Origin: Armatimonadota bacterium
GTDB lineage: Bacteria > Armatimonadota > Hebobacteria > CAIYQO01
Direction: 5' to 3'
Assembly: GCA_029553475.1 (NCBI GenBank)
Contig: JAKPKV010000033.1
Span: 1 to 50,859, forward strand
Length of the DNA: 50,859 bases
How positions within the stretch are numbered: the first letter of the stretch is position 1; every line of letters begins with the position of its first letter. This document shows, in pieces, positions 15,536-21,668 of this stretch. The position numbers and the translations under genes are program-made. A model generated the notes under the pieces. It searched no databases, had not been told where the DNA came from, and saw nothing but the letters and a program-made list of their open reading frames with translations.

Positions 15536-17674
15536 ATGACGATGACTGCTTCGCGGGAACAGGCGAATACGATGCTGGCGCTGGGCAACGGCGTGACCAT
15601 CGAGCTGCTCGTCGAACACGGCGACCTGCGCGGACTGGGCGGCGTCTGGGCGCAGGGCGTGGCGCTGCGCAACGGCGCGGTGCCGCTGGCGCCGTATCTG
15701 AAGTCGGACACGGGGGTGCTCTTCACGCGCTTCCGGCTGGAGCGCACCGAGCCGCTGCCGGAAGGCGGGTATGCGGTCCACACCACTGCCATCGGCATCC
15801 CGACGCTGGAAAGCGCCTACGAGGACGAATACAACGGCGTGCAGGCGCTGGTGGGCCTGCTGGAGCGTCCGCTGGAAGCCGAGGTGGTCTGGCTGCTGCG
15901 GCCGGAAGCGCTGCAGATACAGGAGACAGGCTACACGGGTTTCTCCTACGCCTGGCGCTATCGCTCGACGGATGCCAGGCTCTTCCGCGTGCTGGTCACC
16001 GCCACCTGGGAGATCGGCGGCGCGGCGGACGGCAACACCGTGCTCTCCACCGGACAGGTGACGCCGCCGGTGTATGTCGCGGAGAAAGACACCCATTTCA
16101 CCAGCGCCTGCCTCAAGCAGCTCACGCGCTTTGGCGACCCGCTGGGGATGTCGTTCCAGCTCACCCCGCGCTTCGGGCTGCACCAGCCCTTTGACTTTCT
16201 CGGTCATGCGCGGGGCACGCTGCTCGGCTGCTGGCCGGAGAAGGCGGACGTGCGCGCCTTCCTGCAAAAAAACCCCGGCGAGGACGTGATCTTCGTGGTA
16301 GACGCGACGCATTTCCCGCTGACCGATGCCGTGGAGATCCCGCGCAAGTGCATCCTCTTCGCGCCCGCTGACGCCGCGGACATGCCGGAGCACGTGCTGC
16401 GCAACCGCTGGAAGGACGCACATGATCACTGCGGCGCGGCGGCCCGCGCCCACTTCCAGATCACGCGCTCGCGGCCGCTGCCGGAATCCACCATCGGCTA
16501 CGGCACGCGCCTGATGGACGACGGCAGCGTGCAGATGCGCGTGGGCGACGCCTGGGTGCCGTCGCAGGAGTGGCTCATCGCCATGGCGGATACCTATTTC
16601 GCCGAGCTGGCCGCGCGGGGCATCCGTCGCGTGATTCCGCAGCCCATCGTGCAGACCGACCCCTCCGAGCGCGGGCGAGACTGCAAGCTGCACCGGGGCA
16701 TTCACGGCGACCTGAACGTCGGCTCCGTCTGCTGCGTGCATCGCTACGTGCCGGCGGACATGTGGGGCGGCATGGCGGCGTGGCAGTATTACTACCGCAA
16801 GGCGCACGCATACGGCATGGAAGTCGGGCACTGGATCGGCCCCCACCTCTCCTACCACGCGCCCATCGTGCAGGAGCATCCCGACTGGGTGTGCCGCACC
16901 TCCACCACGCTGGCGGCGTCCGGCGGGTATCCGAATTTTGAGCTGGCGTGCATGAACTGGAACACCGGCGTGCGCCGGTGGATCTTCGAGGATATCGCGC
17001 GCTGGAAAGCGGAGGGCGGGCTGGATTACGTCTGGTTCGACTCGCTGGGCAACCTGGGCATGGTCCCGGTGGATTTTTCCCAGGGTATGCAGCCCAGCAC
17101 CTTCGCGCTGGCCGAATTCATCGCCGACCTGCAACGCATCGGCATCGCGAACATCGCGGTGGAAGGGGTGAGCCCGTTCGGCGTCGCCGGCTGCGGCATG
17201 TTCGATCCCAACCAGGGGCAGATCCGCGACGCGCAGGCCATCGTCGGGCAGAACACGCTGGACTGGCTGGTGGGCAACGAAGACATGTGGCCCGACCAGC
17301 AGCCGCGCATCGAGCTGCACCGCGACCGCACGGAAGAGGAGGCGCGGCAGATCTTCTTCCGCTTCCTCGCCAGCCGTACGGTGCCGATGCTCGGCCGCTT
17401 CTCACGAGGCTTTGGGCCGAAGCCCGCGTGGTTCACGGCGTATCTTGACACGTATTTCGCCGTGGAGGACGATCTCGTGCGCCGGCTATTGCTGCCCGGG
17501 CGCCAGGCGGTGCGCTGGACGGGCGGCGGCGCCGATGTGCTCTTCGCCTTCGCGCCGGTGGCGGTGCCGGCCGCCGGCGCCGTCGAGCGCATAGACGCGG
17601 GCGTCGCCGCGCCGGTGGCGCACGACGGCACGCTGCGCGCGGACCCCTGGACGGTCCACCGCCTGCACCGGTAG
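15536..17674 (+). CDS. Glycoside hydrolase-like TIM-barrel protein (GH36/melibiase-like)
   Basis: A 712-residue protein without a signal peptide. The N-terminal half (to about residue 330) looks like a beta-sandwich domain. The middle looks like an alpha-galactosidase-type TIM barrel: YRKAHAYGMEVGHWIGPHLSYHAPIVQEHPDWV (about 420-452), then GLDYVWFDSLGNLG (about 495-508), where Asp502 takes the place of the family nucleophile, then IANIAVEGVSPFGVAG. A short C-terminal beta domain follows. The match is by overall pattern rather than a diagnostic signature, so GH36-related is the best guess and the substrate is unknown. The start is ATG behind GAGAAAGAG. It is a monocistronic gene between palindromic DNA and the sigma factor region. 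Confidence 0.65.
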   Translation: MTMTASREQANTMLALGNGVTIELLVEHGDLRGLGGVWAQGVALRNGAVPLAPYLKSDTGVLFTRFRLERTEPLPEGGYAVHTTAIGIPTLESAYEDEYNGVQALVGLLERPLEAEVVWLLRPEALQIQETGYTGFSYAWRYRSTDARLFRVLVTATWEIGGAADGNTVLSTGQVTPPVYVAEKDTHFTSACLKQLTRFGDPLGMSFQLTPRFGLHQPFDFLGHARGTLLGCWPEKADVRAFLQKNPGEDVIFVVDATHFPLTDAVEIPRKCILFAPADAADMPEHVLRNRWKDAHDHCGAAARAHFQITRSRPLPESTIGYGTRLMDDGSVQMRVGDAWVPSQEWLIAMADTYFAELAARGIRRVIPQPIVQTDPSERGRDCKLHRGIHGDLNVGSVCCVHRYVPADMWGGMAAWQYYYRKAHAYGMEVGHWIGPHLSYHAPIVQEHPDWVCRTSTTLAASGGYPNFELACMNWNTGVRRWIFEDIARWKAEGGLDYVWFDSLGNLGMVPVDFSQGMQPSTFALAEFIADLQRIGIANIAVEGVSPFGVAGCGMFDPNQGQIRDAQAIVGQNTLDWLVGNEDMWPDQQPRIELHRDRTEEEARQIFFRFLASRTVPMLGRFSRGFGPKPAWFTAYLDTYFAVEDDLVRRLLLPGRQAVRWTGGGADVLFAFAPVAVPAAGAVERIDAGVAAPVAHDGTLRADPWTVHRLHR

Positions 17675-17941
17675 GGGCGACGCTGCCGGTCCCATACGAA
17701 AATCCGGCGTTGCGGCACGCCGATGACTTCGCTGATTTCGCGGCGTGGCATCACGAGGGGGTGGGGAGATGGCCCCGGCCCCCGGCGGCGCCGCCGGCGC
17801 GGCTGGACGGGGCCTGACCCCACGGCTCGATACCCGGAATTCTTGCTGAAAAAGCTCGTTCACGTTTAGCAAATCGCCCCGAGGCGGCGATAGAATAGAC
17901 AGACCACGGCGCGTGGCCAATCCCTGTGAAGGAGGAGTCCG

Positions 17942-17998
17942 ATGTATTTGACTGACATGCACGTCATCGCTATCCCGAATGGAACGCCCCTTCCGTAA
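17942..17998 (+). CDS. Possible 18-residue leader peptide upstream of the sigma factor
   Basis: A short frame encoding MYLTDMHVIAIPNGTPLP starts behind a strong Shine-Dalgarno site (GAAGGAGGAG, 17928-17937) and ends 57 bases before a terminator-like hairpin, which in turn precedes the sigma factor gene. It may be a translated leader controlling readthrough or a small peptide gene of its own. No codon run points to a particular amino acid. The rest of the 17675-18112 gap shows only a small ATCGCC/GGCGAT hairpin near 17873-17891. Confidence 0.35.
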   Translation: MYLTDMHVIAIPNGTPLP

Positions 17999-18055
17999 GG
18001 CAGCCGCGCGCCTGACCCACTGATTCGTCCTCTCGTGGAGGTTGCTCTTTCAGCG

Positions 18056-18098
18056 ACCGGACCCCCGCGGCTGCTCACGTCCTGGTGTCCGGTTTTTT
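18056..18098 (+). terminator. Intrinsic terminator or attenuator before the sigma factor gene
   Basis: ACCGGAC (18056-18062) pairs with GTCCGGT (18087-18093) over a 24-base loop and is followed directly by a T run (18093-18098). The sigma factor start is only 15 bases further on, so the gene must be read through it or be transcribed from a site inside it. Confidence 0.55.
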
Positions 18099-18112
18099 GT
18101 GTTGGAGGAGCA

Positions 18113-18637
18113 ATGTCTACCCTGTGTCTGGAAGACGCGCGGTCGGGAAACCCCGCCGCCACCGAGCGCCTGATTGCCGCGCTGCGGCCGCGCTTGGCGC
18201 GCATGGCCCGCTACTACGCCGCCTGCTCGCGGGAGGATGCCGACGATCTGCTGCAGGAAGCCTGGGCCGGCCTGCTGGAGGCACTGCCGGGCGTAGATGC
18301 GCGCATCGGCAACCCGGAAGCCTACCTGCTGCGGTACGCCCGCTGGCGGGTGCTGGACGCCATCAAGCGCCAGCGGGCGCGCCGGCATCTGCTGCCCGGC
18401 GACGACGCGCTGGACAGCCATTCCGCCCGCGAAACGCTGGACGTGGCGCTGGCCGCCGCCGCGCTGGCGGAGTTTCTCACCCGCCTCACGCTCACGCAGC
18501 GCGCCATCCTCGCCTGCCTGCTGGCGGGCTGCACCTGGCGCGAGACGGGAAGCCTGCTCGGCTGTACCTCGGCGAACGTAGCGTATCACGTGAAGCGGAT
18601 TCAGGCGGCCTACCGCGCGTGGGCGGCGGAGCGATGA
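18113..18637 (+). CDS. Sigma-70-family (ECF-like) RNA polymerase sigma factor
   Basis: A 174-residue sigma factor. Region 2 is visible as REDADDLLQEAWAGLLEALPG and PEAYLLRYARWRVLDAIKRQRARR; region 4 is LTLTQRAILACLLAGCTWRETGSLLGCTSANVAYHVKRIQAAYRAW, with the helix-turn-helix near the end. Regions 1 and 3 are absent, as in ECF-type factors. The start is ATG after GGAGGAG (18104-18110). No anti-sigma factor is adjacent; instead two tiny ORFs overlap or follow its 3' end. The regulon cannot be told from this window. Confidence 0.85.
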   Translation: MSTLCLEDARSGNPAATERLIAALRPRLARMARYYAACSREDADDLLQEAWAGLLEALPGVDARIGNPEAYLLRYARWRVLDAIKRQRARRHLLPGDDALDSHSARETLDVALAAAALAEFLTRLTLTQRAILACLLAGCTWRETGSLLGCTSANVAYHVKRIQAAYRAWAAER

Positions 18638-18732
18638 ATAGGGAGTGCGGGCCTTTAGCGCCAGCCCCCGTCACGGCGATACAGCAAGTGGAGGCGCCGC
18701 CCATACTGGCGTTTCCGGAAGGAGGTGGGTGA
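18634..18732 (+). CDS. Possible 32-residue ORF overlapping the sigma factor stop
   Basis: It starts in an ATGA overlap with the sigma factor stop and encodes a 32-residue, Pro/Ala-rich peptide (MNRECGPLAPAPV...FPEGGG). The overlap suggests translational coupling, but the composition is not distinctive and no relative is recognised. It ends in a TGATG overlap with the next tiny frame. Confidence 0.3.
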   Translation: MNRECGPLAPAPVTAIQQVEAPPILAFPEGGG

Positions 18733-18773
18733 TGAAGGTGAATGCACCTGCCTCGGGAGCGGGCAGCCGGTAG
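18732..18773 (+). CDS. Possible 13-residue peptide ORF with a strong ribosome site
   Basis: It encodes MKVNAPASGAGSR. The ribosome-binding site GGAAGGAGGTGG (18718-18729) is among the strongest in the window, about seven bases before the ATG, which is unusual for random sequence. A GC-rich hairpin follows at 18791. It could be a regulatory micro-ORF or a chance frame. Confidence 0.25.
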   Translation: MKVNAPASGAGSR

Positions 18774-18790
18774 TCCGGCAACAGACTCCC

Positions 18791-18819
18791 CGGCCGCCGG
18801 AGGCCATCTCCGGCGGCCG
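18791..18819. terminator. GC-rich hairpin between convergent genes
   Basis: CGGCCGCCGGAG (18791-18802) and CTCCGGCGGCCG (18808-18819) are perfect inverted arms with a 5-base loop. The hairpin lies between the sigma factor group (+) and the pilin operon (-). There is no T run, so it is at best a weak or protein-assisted bidirectional terminator. Confidence 0.45.
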
Positions 18820-18835
18820 TACGCGCGCATACCGG

Positions 18836-19420
18836 TCAGGGCTGCGAGGTCTGGTTGCGAAAGGCGACGGCGCCGTTGAAGCGGCTTTCATACGTCTGGG
18901 CGCCTTCCTGGCCAAGCAGGGTAATGGCCGTCGAGTACACGGCAAAGACGCGTTCGCTGGAGGAATCCACCTCAAACGTCATGTCCACCACGTTTTCGGC
19001 CAGACGGCGGGAGACCGTCCCGCCGCCAGCCACCGTTTCATCGCGCCAGAGCTCCCGCGGCGCCTCTTCATCTGCTGCATCAGCGACCAGGTAATACCGG
19101 ATTTCCCGTCCGAAGATATGGCGCCCGCTGGCATCGAGGCGATTGACGCCGTCGTCATCCAGGGCGGGCAGGCGAAAGGTCAGGGAATCCCCGTCTGCGC
19201 CGATGGCAATCGCATAGGCGTTCTTCAATTCGCGGCTCAGGCGATCCATGATGAGGAACGCCGGCGGGAAGGCTTGCTGCTGGGAGGCCGTGCGGCGCCA
19301 GACGCGCATGGACGTGATGAACACCGTGACGACGACGATGATGATCAGCGAGAAGACGGTGAGCACCATCATGATCTCGGGGAGGGTGAAGCCCGGACGG
19401 CGCAGTCGTGATACGGTCAT
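18836..19420 (-). CDS. Prepilin-like protein, PilW type
   Basis: A 194-residue protein with a type III-like N-methylation leader (RRPGFTLPEIMMVLTVFSLIIIVVVTVFITSM), but with Pro-Glu in place of Ile-Glu after FTL. The soluble part (FLIMDRLSRELKNAYAIAI...SLTFRLP...) resembles PilW/GspJ-type minor pseudopilins. It is the last of three genes on this strand, 3 bases after the PilV-like gene, so it is surely in the same operon. It probably helps to prime or cap a type IV pilus or secretion pseudopilus whose assembly proteins are elsewhere. Confidence 0.85.
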   Translation of the reverse strand: MTVSRLRRPGFTLPEIMMVLTVFSLIIIVVVTVFITSMRVWRRTASQQQAFPPAFLIMDRLSRELKNAYAIAIGADGDSLTFRLPALDDDGVNRLDASGRHIFGREIRYYLVADAADEEAPRELWRDETVAGGGTVSRRLAENVVDMTFEVDSSSERVFAVYSTAITLLGQEGAQTYESRFNGAVAFRNQTSQP

Positions 19421-19423
19421 AAC

Positions 19424-19813
19424 CTAACCTCCGTGATGGCGGGTGCGAATCGCCACCACCGTCTCCAGGCGAACGGTTTCCGTTTGCGTCCGGCGCCCCG
19501 TCCAGCGGACTTCGACGGTGACGCGGCGCAAATTCAGCTTCGCCGCGCCGTAATTGGCGACCGTCACGTGACGCTGTCCATCGGGCAGCAGGGGTTCGTT
19601 CAGCTCCTCGGACCAGGAGACGAGATCGCCGGAGCTGCGCAGCTCCTCGATGGCGGCTTCCGCCAGCATCGTGGCTAACGCCAGGCGGTTGGCGTGTTGG
19701 GTGGTCAGCAGCGCGGCATTCATCGCCTGGATGGCGGCAAGGAGGCCGATCGCCAGGATGACGATGGACACCAGCAGCTCGAGTAAGGTAATACCGCGTA
19801 ATCGTCGCTTCAT
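19424..19813 (-). CDS. Prepilin-like protein, PilV/GspI type
   Basis: A 129-residue minor pseudopilin. Its leader, RLRGITLLELLVSIVILAIGLLAAIQAMNAAL, keeps the Gly cleavage residue and the Glu at +5 that is needed for assembly. The body (ANRLALATMLAEAAIEELRSSGDL) is typical of PilV/GspI proteins. It lies between the PilX-like gene (10-base gap) and the PilW-like gene (3-base gap). Confidence 0.87.
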   Translation of the reverse strand: MKRRLRGITLLELLVSIVILAIGLLAAIQAMNAALLTTQHANRLALATMLAEAAIEELRSSGDLVSWSEELNEPLLPDGQRHVTVANYGAAKLNLRRVTVEVRWTGRRTQTETVRLETVVAIRTRHHGG

Positions 19814-19823
19814 CGCGTGCCTC

Positions 19824-21377
19824 TTATTTGTACTGCCAGGAGACGACGTCGTACTGGCCGGTCGTCGGGAAATACGGCGGCGGATCGTTCATCATGCGCG
19901 GGTCGTACCGGTAATCCTTGTTGTAGCCGGTCTGCAGCGTATTGTCGCGGAACGTGCCGACCGGACCGCGTTTCTTCTGAATGATGCCGCCGAGCACGTG
20001 CAGGTCGCTGCGTTTGGTGGTGTTCCACCCCGCGTAATAGAGCGACCCGTTGGCGCTGTTGTGCGCGCCGGCGAGGAAGACGCCGTTCAGCGTCATATCG
20101 CTGGGCGTGCCGGACAGGATGATGGATTCGGCGACGGCGCCGAACGTCGCCGCGCGCAGGTTGCTGCTGTGGGTGGGCGGTCTCGTGCTGTCGGGCGGGG
20201 TGCGGTAGGACAGATTATTGGTGATGGTGATGTTTTTCTCCGTCAGCACGTCGGTGGCGACCGTCCAGGCGTTGCGCCGGATAATGGCGCTCCCGCTGTA
20301 ATAATTATCCGCCAGCGTCCCGCTCATCGCGGTGATGTGGCCGGTGCAGTAAATCACGCCGTTCGGCAGCCCCATATACGTCGTCGTCGTGCCGCTGCCG
20401 ACTTTGTATTTCGTCCGCTGATTGACGAGGTCGGTGGTAATGGTGGTGGTGGTGCTGCCGCGCGTGATGGCCACCACCTGATTGTTCGTGCCGCTTTCCA
20501 GGCTGAAGGTGACGGTGCAATCGCCGCGCACGTAAATGCCCGCGGACACCGTGCTGCCGACAGTGGGCAGATACACGCCGTTCGACGTCGGGAAGCCGTA
20601 TGACGCCCCCCACGCGGCGGCCTTTTGCGCGTCCGTCGAGCTGGGAAGCGCGATCTCCGGGACGTTGAAGGTGAAGGCGGACGCCCCGCCGTCCGCGATG
20701 CGGCGCCAATCCTGCCCGCTGGCGGGGGTGCGCGGCGACCATTGCGCGGAGGATTGCGCGCTGGAGATGGTGCCGTAAAAGATGGGGTTCGTCGCCGAGG
20801 TATCCCAGGTGATGTGGAACTGATCATTGCTGTGGGCCGGCCCGTAGATCCGGTCGCGCCCGTAAAACCAGATGGTCTCCCCGGCGACGGCGGACGTCTC
20901 GCTATCGGTGAAGTAGGAATAGAGCGCAAAACTCTGCTGGCCAACCTGCATGATGACTTGGCGCAGCACCGTACGCTCGGTTGCGTCATACACGCCGTCC
21001 GGCGTGAGGTCGGCTTCTCCCCAGGCGCGGATGACGTAGCGCTTGCGCCAGGAGGTCGCGTTATCGGGATGGGCGGAAATCTCCGCCCAACATTCGCCGC
21101 CAGCCAGCACAATGGCGTCGCCATTCGCCGGGTAGAGCAACACTTCATCGCCAGTGAGCGAGGGCGGGGAGGAGAGCGAGCGCAGATACGCTTCCGCGAT
21201 ATCCGCGCCGGCTTCCGCCAGGTTCGCGGCGATGACCGAGCGCTGCTTGCGGGTGGCGTCAAAGAGGCTTTGCGTGCCGGCGCGCAGCGTCACCAGGCAC
21301 AGGATAATCAGCACGACGAGGGCGACGAGTGAAAAGATCAAGATAATGCCGCGGCGTGTATATGACAGCTTTCTCAC
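19824..21377 (-). CDS. PilX-like large pilus-associated protein
   Basis: A 517-residue protein with a short basic N-terminus and one hydrophobic helix (RRGIILIFSLVALVVLIILCLVTLRAG), followed by a region like PilX N-terminal domains (ATRKQRSVIAANLAEAGADIAEAYLR). The long remainder is rich in Ser, Thr, Gly and Asn, with beta-type repeats (TVGSTVSAGIYVRGDCTVTFSLESG, ITITNNLSYRTPP). It is first in the operon before the PilV- and PilW-like genes. A structural, surface-exposed pilus role is inferred; the C-terminal part is not recognised. Confidence 0.75.
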   Translation of the reverse strand: MRKLSYTRRGIILIFSLVALVVLIILCLVTLRAGTQSLFDATRKQRSVIAANLAEAGADIAEAYLRSLSSPPSLTGDEVLLYPANGDAIVLAGGECWAEISAHPDNATSWRKRYVIRAWGEADLTPDGVYDATERTVLRQVIMQVGQQSFALYSYFTDSETSAVAGETIWFYGRDRIYGPAHSNDQFHITWDTSATNPIFYGTISSAQSSAQWSPRTPASGQDWRRIADGGASAFTFNVPEIALPSSTDAQKAAAWGASYGFPTSNGVYLPTVGSTVSAGIYVRGDCTVTFSLESGTNNQVVAITRGSTTTTITTDLVNQRTKYKVGSGTTTTYMGLPNGVIYCTGHITAMSGTLADNYYSGSAIIRRNAWTVATDVLTEKNITITNNLSYRTPPDSTRPPTHSSNLRAATFGAVAESIILSGTPSDMTLNGVFLAGAHNSANGSLYYAGWNTTKRSDLHVLGGIIQKKRGPVGTFRDNTLQTGYNKDYRYDPRMMNDPPPYFPTTGQYDVVSWQYK

Positions 21378-21474
21378 GGTACCCCCCGGGCAGCTTCGTC
21401 GCGACGTCCGGTCTGGCGCGCACGAACAGGTTCAGCAGCGCATGCGCGCTGCGCGACGAAGGCGTCACGACGAA

Positions 21475-21508
21475 TCGTAGTCACGCATAATTCGTAGTCA
21501 CGCATAAT
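21475..21508 (-). repeat. Tandem 17-bp repeat upstream of the pilin operon
   Basis: TCGTAGTCACGCATAAT occurs twice, back to back and without change (21475-21491, 21492-21508), about 100 bases upstream of the PilX-like start. It sits next to an AT-rich stretch (TATATATACCATATT) that could hold the promoter. It is a candidate binding site for a regulator. Confidence 0.6.
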
Positions 21509-21595
21509 ATATACCATATTTTCGTGGTTGAATAGCTCGGTAATCCTGATAAACGGCGAGAAGCGCTCCGCCTGAGCGCTCCGCCGCCGAACGCG

Positions 21596-21639
21596 GCGCG
21601 GGGCGGCCTGCCCGAAAGGAGGGGCAGGCCGCCCCGCGC
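21596..21639. terminator. 18-bp perfect stem downstream of the alpha-mannosidase gene
   Basis: Arms 21596-21613 and 21622-21639 are exact complements with an 8-base loop (GAAAGGAG), located 29 bases past the mannosidase stop on its downstream side. There is no T run on the minus strand. It is a likely transcription end or mRNA stabiliser. Confidence 0.55.
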
Positions 21640-21668
21640 GGACCGCGACGCCGCCACTGTGCCGAGCG

